Positions 28,287 to 36,418 of a stretch of DNA of 64,000 bases are shown piece by piece. The position numbers and the translations under genes are program-made. The notes below the pieces were generated by a model, which was not told the origin of the DNA, made no database searches, and saw only the letters and a list, made by a program, of their open reading frames with translations. The first letter of the stretch is position 1, and every line of letters begins with the position of its first letter. The DNA comes from Ponticaulis sp. (GTDB taxonomy: Bacteria; Pseudomonadota; Alphaproteobacteria; Caulobacterales; Hyphomonadaceae). The stretch covers positions 707,960 through 771,959 of the forward strand of contig PBNO01000002.1 of NCBI GenBank assembly GCA_002723155.1. The letters run 5' to 3'.

Positions 28287-29513
28287 ATGTCTAACCGCAC
28301 CGTCCCGAAAAAAGTCGTCCTCGCCTATTCTGGTGGTCTCGATACGTCGATCATTCTGAAATGGCTTCAGACAGAGTTCGGTTGTGAGGTTGTAACCTTC
28401 ACAGCAGACCTTGGTCAGGGTGAAGAACTCGGTCCGGCACGAGACAAAGCCCAGCTTCTCGGCATCAAAGACGAGAACATCTATATCGAAGATGTACGCG
28501 AAGAGTTCGTTCGCGATTTTGTCTTCCCGATGTTCCGCGCGAACGCGGTTTATGAAGGCACGTATCTGCTCGGCACATCGATTGCGCGTCCACTGATCAC
28601 GAAGCGTCTGGTTGAGATCGCAGAAGAAACCGGCGCTGACGCAATTGCACACGGCGCGACCGGCAAAGGTAATGACCAGGTTCGTTTCGAGCTTTCAGCT
28701 TACGCGCTGAACCCGGATATCCGTGTTGTCGCGCCTTGGCGTGAATGGGCCTTCAAAAGCCGTGAAGCGCTTCTGGAATTTGCTGAGCAGCACCAGATTC
28801 CGATTGCGAAAGACAAGCGCGGCGAAGCGCCGTTCTCCGTTGATGCAAACCTGCTTCACTCGTCTTCTGAAGGTAAAGTTCTGGAAGATCCGTGGGAAGC
28901 AGCGCCTGAATACGTCCACCAGCGATCTCTCTCGCCAATGGATGCGCCTGACGAAGCGACTGAAATTGTCATCGGGTTTGAAAAAGGTGACGCAATTACG
29001 CTCAACGGCAAAGAGCTGTCGCCAGCTGAAATGCTGACCGCGCTGAACAAGCTCGGCCATGACAATGGCATTGGTCGCATCGATCTGGTTGAGAACCGTT
29101 TCGTGGGCATGAAATCTCGCGGCGTATACGAGACACCGGGCGGCACAATCCTGCTGCAGGCACACCGCGCAATGGAGTCCATCACGCTCGACCGCAATGC
29201 GGGCCATCTGAAAGACGAGCTGATGCCGCGCTATGCAGAGCTCATCTATAACGGCTTCTGGTTCGCGCCAGAGCGTGAAATGCTTCAGGCCCTGATCGAC
29301 AAGAGCCAGGAAAAAGTGGCCGGTGAAGTTCGTCTCGTTCTTTATAAGGGCAATGTCATCGTGTCCGGTCGTCGCTCACCATACTCTCTCTATGACGATC
29401 TGCTCGTTACATTCGAAGACGATGGCGGCGCGTACGACCAGAAAGACGCTGAAGGCTTTATCCGCCTGAACGCGCTTCGTCTGCGTACACTTGCAGCGCG
29501 CAACCGCCGCTAG
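28287..29513 (+). CDS. argG: Argininosuccinate synthase ArgG
   Basis: It joins citrulline and aspartate using ATP in arginine synthesis. The 408-residue protein has the PP-loop [12 protein letters not shown] near residues 11-22, the signature [13 protein letters not shown], and [15 protein letters not shown]. The length matches the family. The gene is 8 nt before a TRIC-like gene. The rest of the arginine pathway is not in this window. Confidence 0.96.
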   Translation: MSNRTVPKKVVLAYSGGLDTSIILKWLQTEFGCEVVTFTADLGQGEELGPARDKAQLLGIKDENIYIEDVREEFVRDFVFPMFRANAVYEGTYLLGTSIARPLITKRLVEIAEETGADAIAHGATGKGNDQVRFELSAYALNPDIRVVAPWREWAFKSREALLEFAEQHQIPIAKDKRGEAPFSVDANLLHSSSEGKVLEDPWEAAPEYVHQRSLSPMDAPDEATEIVIGFEKGDAITLNGKELSPAEMLTALNKLGHDNGIGRIDLVENRFVGMKSRGVYETPGGTILLQAHRAMESITLDRNAGHLKDELMPRYAELIYNGFWFAPEREMLQALIDKSQEKVAGEVRLVLYKGNVIVSGRRSPYSLYDDLLVTFEDDGGAYDQKDAEGFIRLNALRLRTLAARNRR

Positions 29514-29521
29514 AAGTCACT

Positions 29522-30136
29522 ATGGATATGTCTCCTGATCTGATCCTCACATTTGCGGACCGGATCGGCGTATTTGTATTTGCTGTCTCGGGAGGCATAG
29601 CCGCGGTCCGAAAGGATATGGACCTATTCGGTGTGATCACGCTTGCATTTCTGCCCGCTGTCGGGGGCGGAACCCTGCGTGATCTCATACTTGATGCGCC
29701 GGTTTTCTGGCTCGAAGACACGCTGTCGCTCTGGCTTGCCATGGCAGGCGGACTGGCAGCGTTTTTCTTTGCCAATGCGCTGGAAGGCTTCAAACCGCTC
29801 CGATGGGCGGACGCTGTAGGCCTCGCGCTATTCGCGGTGACGGGCGCGGCTAAAGCCGCTGACCTTGGCCATGATTATCTGATCATTCTGATCATGGGTG
29901 TGATGACGGCGTCGGCTGGTGGTCTCATTCGTGATGTCGTTGCGAACCGTGATCCTCTTCTGTTGAAGGAAGACATCTACGCGACGGCAGGGCTTCTCGG
30001 GGCAATGGTGTTTGCTGCGCTGATCTATTTCAATGTGAATGAGAGTATTGCGTTCGCCGCTGGCTTTGCGGCAGCGTTTACGCTTCGCGCGCTCGCCATC
30101 ATCTTCAAATTATCTTTGCCAAAGGCGCGGCTTTAA
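29522..30136 (+). CDS. TRIC-family (UPF0126/YadS-like) membrane protein
   Basis: The 204-residue protein has seven hydrophobic segments and two copies of the UPF0126 half-domain. Each repeat carries the glycine-rich stretch: FAVSGGIAAVRK with VGGGTLRDLIL in the first, and FAVTGAAKA with ASAGGLIRDVV in the second. Bacterial members are homologues of trimeric intracellular cation channels and conduct monovalent ions. It follows argG by 8 nt, so co-transcription is likely. Confidence 0.87.
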   Translation: MDMSPDLILTFADRIGVFVFAVSGGIAAVRKDMDLFGVITLAFLPAVGGGTLRDLILDAPVFWLEDTLSLWLAMAGGLAAFFFANALEGFKPLRWADAVGLALFAVTGAAKAADLGHDYLIILIMGVMTASAGGLIRDVVANRDPLLLKEDIYATAGLLGAMVFAALIYFNVNESIAFAAGFAAAFTLRALAIIFKLSLPKARL

Positions 30137-30209
30137 GTCCGGTGTATCGGAGGCGTTAACCAGCTAGGATGCATCAACTGGCGCAGAATTTAGACAAAGC
30201 CTGAATAAA

Positions 30210-30267
30210 CTTCCCTCTACGCCTTTTGTTGCGCTTGCACACGACCTGCTGCGCGGCTAGAGGGAAG
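30210..30267 (+). promoter_or_regulatory. Large stem-loop in the ppa leader region
   Basis: CTTCCCTCTA (30210-30219) is perfectly complementary to TAGAGGGAAG (30258-30267). GCC/GGC extends the stem across a single bulged C. A smaller GCGC/GCGC pairing is possible in the loop. The structure ends 34 nt before the ppa start. No T-run follows, so it is not a classical terminator. Confidence 0.45.
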
Positions 30268-30301
30268 CCATATAGACAGACGCGTAAAAGAGGGACGCAT
30301 T

Positions 30302-30835
30302 ATGGATCTTTCCAAGATTTCCAGCGGGGAAAACCCACCAAAAGACGTAAACGTGGTGATTGAGGTTCCGCTGGGTGGTGAGCCGATCAAATACGAGATC
30401 GACAAGGATTCCGGTGCGATGTTCGTCGACCGCTATCTCTACACCTCTATGCGTTACCCGTGTAACTACGGTTTCGTGCCACACACGCTGAGCCTTGATG
30501 GCGATCCGATCGACGTCATGTGCTATGGCAGCCGCGCTCTGGTTCCAGGTTCCGTTCTGCGCGTGCGCCCGATTGGCGTTCTTCTGATGGAAGACGATGG
30601 CGGTCCGGACGAGAAAATTCTCGCAGTTCCACACACGAAACTGACGCGTCTTTACGAAAAAGTTCACGAAAAAGAAGACCTGCCAGACGTCATTCTCGAG
30701 CGCATCACGCACTTCTTCGAGCACTATAAAGACCTTGAACCAAACAAATGGGTGAAGGTTGATTGCTGGGACGGCCGTGAGAAAGCTGAAGAGCTGATCG
30801 CGCAATCCATCGCGCGCTACGCGGAAACCAAATAA
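30302..30835 (+). CDS. ppa: Inorganic pyrophosphatase (family I)
   Basis: It hydrolyses pyrophosphate and so drives biosynthetic reactions. The 177-residue protein has the family-I active-site set: [31 protein letters not shown], and the acidic signature [18 protein letters not shown] ribosome-binding site precedes the ATG. The 166-nt upstream gap carries a large stem-loop. LysE follows by 23 nt. Confidence 0.96.
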   Translation: MDLSKISSGENPPKDVNVVIEVPLGGEPIKYEIDKDSGAMFVDRYLYTSMRYPCNYGFVPHTLSLDGDPIDVMCYGSRALVPGSVLRVRPIGVLLMEDDGGPDEKILAVPHTKLTRLYEKVHEKEDLPDVILERITHFFEHYKDLEPNKWVKVDCWDGREKAEELIAQSIARYAETK

Positions 30836-30858
30836 GCTCTGATACCTGAGGGGCTGAC

Positions 30859-31515
30859 ATGGAATTCGGCCTCTGGGCATCCATGATTGTATTGTTTGCG
30901 GCCGGCGGGTTAACACCTGGTCCGGCCGTAATGCTTGTTATTGCGGCCTCGCTTCGTTACGGCTTCTGGCTGTCTCTGGTGAGCGGGCTCGGTATTTGCG
31001 CTGCGAATGTCGTCTGGATTACGCTTGCAGCCTCCGGCGCCGGTGCGCTGGCTGAACAATTTCCAACCGGATTTTTCGTTCTCAAACTTGTCGGGCTGGG
31101 CTTTGTACTCTGGCTTGCCTGGTCGACGGCAACACAGCCCGTCGATACAAACTTCGAAGATGAAGTAACTGATGTGTTCAAGCCGAAGGGGCAGAACTTC
31201 ATCAAAACCGGCCGTATTACTGGCCTCTTCCTGCGCGGCTTCGGGCTACAGCTGGCCAATCCGAATGCATTGGTCTTTTTCGGCGGTCTTCTGCCGGCCT
31301 TTTTCAATGTTGATGCCCCGATCATTCCGCAAGTGATCATTATGGTTTTGACGGTTACGGCGACCGAGCTGTTTGGTCTGAGCATTTATGGCAGCGGCGC
31401 ACGCCTCCTCTCACATAAATTCTCTGAACCGAAATTTGCACGCGTCTTCTATGTGTGCGCCGCCACTCTTATGGCGGGTTCGGTCGTCTGGGCTCTGGTC
31501 AGTCCGTATCTATAG
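30859..31515 (+). CDS. LysE/RhtB family amino-acid exporter
   Basis: The 218-residue protein has about six membrane segments and the family N-terminus LFAAGGLTPGPAVMLVIAASLRYGF, including the GPA motif. A central hydrophilic loop (residues 95-120) precedes GFGLQLANPNALVFFGGLLPAFF. It probably exports an amino acid or a derivative. The substrate is not determinable here. Confidence 0.87.
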   Translation: MEFGLWASMIVLFAAGGLTPGPAVMLVIAASLRYGFWLSLVSGLGICAANVVWITLAASGAGALAEQFPTGFFVLKLVGLGFVLWLAWSTATQPVDTNFEDEVTDVFKPKGQNFIKTGRITGLFLRGFGLQLANPNALVFFGGLLPAFFNVDAPIIPQVIIMVLTVTATELFGLSIYGSGARLLSHKFSEPKFARVFYVCAATLMAGSVVWALVSPYL

Positions 31516-31654
31516 CTGCCTTGAATGAGTGCAATTTTGCCACGCTAATCCCCTGAAACGCGAATCAACTGCTGAACGGACTCAGTTAAGCAGCTGTTTG
31601 TATGATATATTGTGCGGGATGGCTTGGGGCAGGCCATACGGGGCAGGGCACAAT

Positions 31655-32260
31655 ATGAAATCTGACGGATCTACTGAAACGACTTCTGTTCGGCGCGAAG
31701 GGCCGAAGCGTAGCGAAGCCTCTCGTCAGGCTATTTTGTCTGCTGCGCGTGAAGAGCTGATCGAGCATGGCTGGCGCTCTTTCAGTCCTGACCGTCTGTC
31801 ACGCCGCGCCAAAGCGTCCAAGCAAACGGTGTATCGCTGGTGGCCTTCCGTGGCTGCAATCGCAATTGATGCCGCAATCAGCATGATTGACGAGCCGGTT
31901 ATCAAACCCGAAGAGCCCGTTGATGTGCAGCTGGCTGCCTTCATCGAGCCCTTTTCAGAACTTGCCCGTGTTGGTGATGGCGCTCACCTTCTGCGTAGCG
32001 CGTTGCTGGCAGCATCTGATGACCCGGCCGCCGGTGAGATTTTTCGAACCTGGTTCAATAATACCATTCGTAAGCCGATGAAGAACGTGCTGGCGCAAGC
32101 CGCATCCAAAGGGCGTATCCGCAGGGATTATGATCCCGATGCCGTGTGCGAAACATTGTTTGGTGCGGTATGGCACCGGCTGATCCTTATGCGCGGGCCG
32201 TTGCCGCACGTTCTGGCTATGAAATCGGCTCAGGCCGTTCTTGCGTCGCTTCGTCCTTAA
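31655..32260 (+). CDS. TetR/AcrR family transcriptional regulator
   Basis: The 201-residue protein has an N-terminal helix-turn-helix (RQAILSAAREELIEHGWRSFSPDRLSRRAKASKQTVYRWWPS, residues about 24-65) with the KQTVYRWWPS recognition helix typical of one TetR subgroup. The rest is the ligand-binding C-terminal domain. The open frame extends upstream to 31529, but the ATG at 31655 has an AGGG site and matches the family N-terminus. It lies between lysE-like and mnmC; either neighbour could be a target. Confidence 0.87.
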   Translation: MKSDGSTETTSVRREGPKRSEASRQAILSAAREELIEHGWRSFSPDRLSRRAKASKQTVYRWWPSVAAIAIDAAISMIDEPVIKPEEPVDVQLAAFIEPFSELARVGDGAHLLRSALLAASDDPAAGEIFRTWFNNTIRKPMKNVLAQAASKGRIRRDYDPDAVCETLFGAVWHRLILMRGPLPHVLAMKSAQAVLASLRP

Positions 32261-32303
32261 ACCTCATCTCCCGGTTTTCAGAATTCTCTGATAAAGGGGC
32301 GGC

Positions 32304-34193
32304 ATGACACGTCTGCCTTCACGCCCGAACCTTGACTGGAAAGACGACGGAACCCCCGTCGCGACTGCGTTCGATGACGTATATTTCTCGCGCAGTGATG
32401 GGCTGGAGGAGACTCGCGCGGTATTCTTTCGCGCTTGCGGGTTGCCAGATCGGTGGCGAGACGAAAAAAGCTTCACTATTGCAGAACTAGGCTTTGGAAC
32501 CGGCCTGAACTTCCTCGCGCTGGTCGATCTCTGGCTCGGATCGGAGCGCCGCAGCGATGGCTGGCTCGACTTTCTGACGGTTGAGAAGCATCCGATGGCG
32601 GCTGAAGATGCGCGCAGATCACTGGCGCGCTGGCCGGAAATCAAGACCTACGCTGATCAGTTGCTGGCGCGCTGGCCTGAACAGACTATGGGCCTGCAGC
32701 GTATCGTGTTTCCGCAATGGCGGATTAGCCTCAGCATTTTTATCGGTGATGCCGCTGACTGGTTCAACTCGGTCGATTTTGAAGCGGACGCCTGGTTTCT
32801 TGATGGGTTTGCTCCGGCCAAGAATGAAGCCATGTGGTCTGAAGACATTCTCAAGGGTCTCGGCGACCACGCAAAACCCGGTTGCCTCGTTGGCACTTAC
32901 ACGGTGGCGGGCCATGTTCGGCGCGGATTGGCTGCTGCAGGCTTTAAGGTGTCCAAACAGCCGGGATTTGGCAGAAAACGCGAACGCCTTGAGGCGATCT
33001 ATCCGGACAACGCTCCGCGCGACCCCCGGCCGGATATATTCTTGCGTAATGCGCCGAAACGTGAGTTTGAGCGCGTTATTGTCGTGGGTGCGGGAATTGG
33101 CGGTGCATCAGTCGCACGCCAGTTTGCAGAGGCTGGTTTACCGGTAATGGTTATGGACAGGGCTGAAGGGCCTGCCTCTGGCGCAAGCGGTAATCCCTAT
33201 GGCCTTGTCATGCCGCGCCTTGATGCGGCGGACACCCCTCAGGCCCGCTTGCTCATTCAGAGCTATCTCTACGCGCTATCCTTTTATGCGCGATATGCGC
33301 CAGACTTTGCGCATGAGGTCAGTGTTACGCAGGCCCCTCAGAGCGACGCGGAAGTTAAACGCTTTTCAAAGCTCGCCGAAGATCCGCCGCTCAATGACGG
33401 ACGCCTGTCATTCAGTGATGAAGAGCGTGAATCGCTGATCCATCATGGCGCGGCATTGGTGGAGCCGGCAAAGCTAGTGGCGGCATTGCTCGACCACCCC
33501 GGTATTGATTGTCGCTGGAATCAGTCTGTTGAAACGCTTGGGGCGATTTCAGGCGAATCTGACGAAAAAACGCTGACTGTCATTTCAGCGGGACACCTTA
33601 TTTCAGGTCTGTTGCCGGAAATGGCTGAATGGATTGCCGGAAAAGCCGGGCAGGTAGAGCTCGCTAAATCCGTATCGGAGGACATTGAAGCTCAAGCAAT
33701 TGCATCCGGCAGTTATGCGCTCAGGAAAGATGGCGATCTGCTATTCGGCGCGACGTTTGAGGCCTTTGAGGGCAATGTGCCAGCGGTAACTTATGAGGCC
33801 CGCGCTCATAACATCAAAGCATTTGTGTCGCTTGCGTCTGACTGGATTGACATTCTGGACGAGACACAGCTCGTCTCGCGCGCGTCGGTTCGGGCGACGA
33901 CGCCGGATCGCTTTCCAATTGCGGGATGTTGGTTTGACCGGTCTGAAACGCTCTTAAATCTCGCACCGCTTCAGCATGGCGCACCCGTTAAGGGGGGAGC
34001 TGTTTCTGGTGGTGACGTGTATGTGATGGCAGGGCTCGGTGCCCGCGGCTTCACTTTTGCGCCCCTTCTGGCGGACCTGATTGTATCTCAGGCGCTGGGG
34101 CGGCCGCTTCCTCTCGCCCGGTCAGAGCAGGAGATTGTCTCTCCTGTTCGTTTCCTGGTCCGGGCGATCCGGAAGGGGCAGATAACTGACTAG
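32304..34193 (+). CDS. mnmC: Bifunctional tRNA mnm5s2U biosynthesis protein MnmC
   Basis: MnmC converts cmnm5U34 to mnm5U34 in two steps. The 629-residue protein has the N-terminal methyltransferase (IAELGFGTGLNFLALVDLW near residue 53; VDFEADAWFLDGFAPAKNEAMW). The C-terminal FAD oxidoreductase starts near 252 with RVIVVGAGIGGASVARQFAEAG and ends with MAGLGARGFTFAPLLADLI. Both domains look intact. mnmE and mnmG, which make its substrate, lie near the origin in this window. The stop overlaps the next, convergent gene by 4 nt. Confidence 0.93.
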   Translation: MTRLPSRPNLDWKDDGTPVATAFDDVYFSRSDGLEETRAVFFRACGLPDRWRDEKSFTIAELGFGTGLNFLALVDLWLGSERRSDGWLDFLTVEKHPMAAEDARRSLARWPEIKTYADQLLARWPEQTMGLQRIVFPQWRISLSIFIGDAADWFNSVDFEADAWFLDGFAPAKNEAMWSEDILKGLGDHAKPGCLVGTYTVAGHVRRGLAAAGFKVSKQPGFGRKRERLEAIYPDNAPRDPRPDIFLRNAPKREFERVIVVGAGIGGASVARQFAEAGLPVMVMDRAEGPASGASGNPYGLVMPRLDAADTPQARLLIQSYLYALSFYARYAPDFAHEVSVTQAPQSDAEVKRFSKLAEDPPLNDGRLSFSDEERESLIHHGAALVEPAKLVAALLDHPGIDCRWNQSVETLGAISGESDEKTLTVISAGHLISGLLPEMAEWIAGKAGQVELAKSVSEDIEAQAIASGSYALRKDGDLLFGATFEAFEGNVPAVTYEARAHNIKAFVSLASDWIDILDETQLVSRASVRATTPDRFPIAGCWFDRSETLLNLAPLQHGAPVKGGAVSGGDVYVMAGLGARGFTFAPLLADLIVSQALGRPLPLARSEQEIVSPVRFLVRAIRKGQITD

Positions 34194-34429
34194 CCGCGTG
34201 TTGCGAGCGACCAGTCGAATGCGAACGCTGGGCAATCAGCACCCGGGCAATCGAGCCCGTCAATCTGGACCACGAAGCCGCGGTCTATATGTGTGCCCAT
34301 TGTCACGTCCAGTCCGGCAGCCTGAACATGGAAACGTCCTGAGAGTACGGCTGCGGCGGTGAGAACGATGGCGGCGCCCATTACGAACATGCCCGTCATT
34401 GTTCCGTTTGATGATCTTCCCGTAAACAT
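34190..34429 (-). CDS. Small membrane protein at the end of the psp operon
   Basis: A 79-residue protein of unknown family. One hydrophobic segment spans about residues 13-33 (GMFVMGAAIVLTAAAVLSG). The C-terminal part is probably periplasmic and has two cysteines in DCPGADCP. AAGGGG precedes the ATG at a good distance. It is 36 nt after pspC on the same strand, so it is probably the last gene of the psp operon. A link to envelope stress is inferred from position only. Confidence 0.65.
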   Translation of the reverse strand: MFTGRSSNGTMTGMFVMGAAIVLTAAAVLSGRFHVQAAGLDVTMGTHIDRGFVVQIDGLDCPGADCPAFAFDWSLATRG

Positions 34430-34465
34430 TGTTTGCCCCTTCGATACAAACGGTGGTGAGTTAGG

Positions 34466-34951
34466 TTACTGACCTTTTTCGAGGTCACGGAACTGGCGGC
34501 GAAGACGCCACTCGTCCGAGGTAACTGCGCGTTCCATGGATTGAAGGCGATCTTCGAGATCCATGAATTTGTAGCGCAGGTTGGAGAATGTGATCGTTGG
34601 TCGATCCGAAACTCCGCGCCAGAATGTTTCCTCATCCGGGCTGAGTGATGGTGCATTCCTCGGTGGTGTTGGCAGGATGACCCACATCACCATGTAGGCG
34701 ATGATGATTAGCGGTCCTGCAAACAGGAAGAAGGAAAGCACGGCGGCGATACGGACCAGGGATGGTTCCCAGCCGAACCGGTCAGCAATGCCGCCACAGA
34801 CACCGCCAATGACCTTGTCGCGAACAGACCGGTAGAGGCGTTTGGGGTTAGGTGACCCATTATAGTCGTATGGCTCATCACGTTCCGGACCACGGTGGAA
34901 AGTGTTTCTCCACTTTCCGTAGTCGTCATCATGTCGTCTGCGATGTGGCAT
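34466..34951 (-). CDS. pspC: Phage shock protein C (PspC)
   Basis: PspC is an inner-membrane sensor of envelope stress. The 161-residue protein has the PspC domain near residues 35-95 (PKRLYRSVRDKVIGGVCGGIADRFG, then a long membrane segment VLSFFLFAGPLIIIAYMVMWVILP). The C-terminal half is a charged helical tail that may contact PspB or PspA. The start overlaps the pspB stop by one base (TAATG). The N-terminal 35 residues are Arg/Asp-rich and unlike the E. coli protein. Confidence 0.92.
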   Translation of the reverse strand: MPHRRRHDDDYGKWRNTFHRGPERDEPYDYNGSPNPKRLYRSVRDKVIGGVCGGIADRFGWEPSLVRIAAVLSFFLFAGPLIIIAYMVMWVILPTPPRNAPSLSPDEETFWRGVSDRPTITFSNLRYKFMDLEDRLQSMERAVTSDEWRLRRQFRDLEKGQ

Positions 34952-35211
34952 TAGTTCTTCCTGTAAATGTCATCGCGGAGATTGTCAGAGCGGCTGCTAG
35001 TCCGCTCAACTTCACCCTCGATGATGGCTTCAAGGCTCTCAATGCGGCGCTCCATGGCGCGCGCTGATCGCCAAAGGTCTTCCAGCATCCGCTCATCGTC
35101 CGGCTGGAGCGTCTTCTGCTTCCGCCAGATCGTGATGTAGTGAAACAGCACGGCGGGAAAGCCTATGAAGAGCATGCCGACGATGGCGATTGCGATAAAT
35201 TCCTCAGGCAT
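34951..35211 (-). CDS. pspB: Envelope stress protein PspB
   Basis: PspB works with PspC to release PspF from PspA. The 86-residue protein has an N-terminal membrane helix (FIAIAIVGMLFIGFPAVLFHYITIW) followed by the amphipathic domain DERMLEDLWRSARAMERRIESLEAI, the conserved PspB coil. It overlaps the preceding small ORF by 8 nt and pspC by 1 nt, so translation is tightly coupled. Confidence 0.92.
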   Translation of the reverse strand: MPEEFIAIAIVGMLFIGFPAVLFHYITIWRKQKTLQPDDERMLEDLWRSARAMERRIESLEAIIEGEVERTSSRSDNLRDDIYRKN

Positions 35212-35335
35212 TTAGTTCGCCCTTTTCGGTGGTTACTGCAGTCCGCTCACGGCGATCCTTCAGATAGTTTGCGATGAGACCAGGTGCTGTCAGCACAGTC
35301 ATGATCCCGGTGAGGACAAGAAACGGCATTGCCAT
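35204..35335 (-). CDS. Small membrane protein (43 aa) between pspA and pspB
   Basis: This short frame encodes 43 residues with one hydrophobic segment (PFLVLTGIMTVLTAPGLIANYL) and a basic then acidic tail (KDRRERTAVTTEKGELNA). AGGAG lies 8 nt before the ATG, overlapping the end of pspA. The stop codon lies inside the start of pspB, overlapping by 8 nt. Position, ribosome-binding site, coupling and membrane character all support a real gene. It resembles PspD/PspG only in being a small psp membrane protein; homology is not claimed. Confidence 0.7.
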   Translation of the reverse strand: MAMPFLVLTGIMTVLTAPGLIANYLKDRRERTAVTTEKGELNA

Positions 35336-35340
35336 AATGA

Positions 35341-36042
35341 TTACTCCTCAGAGTCTTTTTTCTTTGTTTCAGGCGTCGCTGTTGTCTGAACACCTTTACG
35401 GCGTTTCAGCTCAGCGAGCTCTTTTTCGACTTCGTCAGATTGTGCGAGGTCGGCGAATTCCTGCTCGAGCGAAGGCTCATAGCCTTTGATCGTGTCAGCA
35501 TAGGCTTCCATCTCGTCGACTTTACGCTCTACGGCAGAGTAACGTGCCAGCGCGTCATCAACGCGGGAGTCATATGTGCGCGAACGGGCGCGGATGCGAT
35601 GCTCGGCAGCTTCACGACGCATCATAAGTGCGCGATGTTTTGCTTTAGCTTCATCAAGCTTGGCCTGAAGCTTTTCGAGATCGGAAGAGCGCTTTGCGAA
35701 AGCTTCCTCTGCAGCAGCAAGACCTTCCTTGCGTGCAGCAATCTCTGAAGCTGCTTTCTGTTTCGCTTGCAGCGCGCCACGAGCCAGATCTTCACGACCT
35801 TTATCAATAGCGAGTTCTGCTTTGGCTTCCCATTCAGCGGCAACGGTTTCGAAATGCGCGATTTCGCGTTCCATTTCTTTTTTGTCTGCCATTGCGCGGG
35901 CAGCACCAGTGCGAACCTCGATCAGCGTGTCTTCCATTTCCTGGATCATCAGACGCGCGATTTTTTCAGGATCTTCCGCCTTGTCGAGCATGGCGTTGAT
36001 GTTTGAGTTTACGATGTCTCCGAAGCGGGAAAACAGTCCCAT
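35341..36042 (-). CDS. pspA: Phage shock protein A (PspA)
   Basis: PspA is the ESCRT-III-like peripheral membrane protein that protects damaged membranes and inhibits PspF. The 233-residue protein is almost wholly coiled coil. It begins with the amphipathic helix GLFSRFGDIVNSNINAMLDKAEDPEKIARLMIQEMEDTL typical of PspA/IM30. A consensus AAGGAG site precedes the ATG. The short C-terminal tail (KKKDSEE) is polar. Small ORFs sit both before and after it. Confidence 0.95.
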   Translation of the reverse strand: MGLFSRFGDIVNSNINAMLDKAEDPEKIARLMIQEMEDTLIEVRTGAARAMADKKEMEREIAHFETVAAEWEAKAELAIDKGREDLARGALQAKQKAASEIAARKEGLAAAEEAFAKRSSDLEKLQAKLDEAKAKHRALMMRREAAEHRIRARSRTYDSRVDDALARYSAVERKVDEMEAYADTIKGYEPSLEQEFADLAQSDEVEKELAELKRRKGVQTTATPETKKKDSEE

Positions 36043-36067
36043 AGTCGGTCTCCTTGATAAATTACGT

Positions 36068-36217
36068 TTAGAAGAGAATGCGTGCGACGATCACGCCAGC
36101 GATGAAGAAGCCCCAGCTTTCCATCGGACGACGTGACAACCAGCCTGTGAAACGGCTGAAGCGATCTTGCAGCGTGTCATCCCGTCGGGATTGGCTGTGT
36201 GCTTCATAGTCTCTCAT
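36068..36217 (-). CDS. Small protein (49 aa), first gene of the psp operon
   Basis: A short frame encodes 49 residues: a polar Arg/Asp-rich start (RDYEAHSQSRRDDTLQDRF), then SRRPMESWGFFIAGVIVARILF, whose end is a hydrophobic segment reaching the C-terminus. AGGAAG precedes the ATG. It lies about 40 nt downstream of the predicted start of the sigma-54 transcript and 25 nt before pspA, so it would be the first translated cistron. No known family was recognised. The alternative is an untranslated leader. Confidence 0.65.
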   Translation of the reverse strand: MRDYEAHSQSRRDDTLQDRFSRFTGWLSRRPMESWGFFIAGVIVARILF

Positions 36218-36269
36218 GTCTCTCTTCCTTTTCTTGCGGCCCCCTTAGCCGCTGAGCTGTCCTGCAAGT

Positions 36270-36285
36270 TGCAAAGGGCGTGCCA
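36270..36285 (-). promoter_or_regulatory. Sigma-54 promoter of the psp operon
   Basis: Read on the minus strand, TGGCACGCCCTTTGCA matches the sigma-54 consensus TGGCAC-N5-TTGCA exactly. GG and GC are separated by 10 bases. It faces the psp operon, and the gene for the sigma-54 activator PspF is divergent next door. Transcription would begin about 12 nt after the GC, near 36259. Confidence 0.9.
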
Positions 36286-36418
36286 GTTTTGAATTAATGT
36301 TATAGAACCTTGTTTACATTGAATAATAAATTTCATTCTTGCTTTTCGCCGCGTCTATTTAGTAAAATATACGAAATATAATTAGTTTTTTAGTCGATAA
36401 TTGTGGTATATTTGACGA

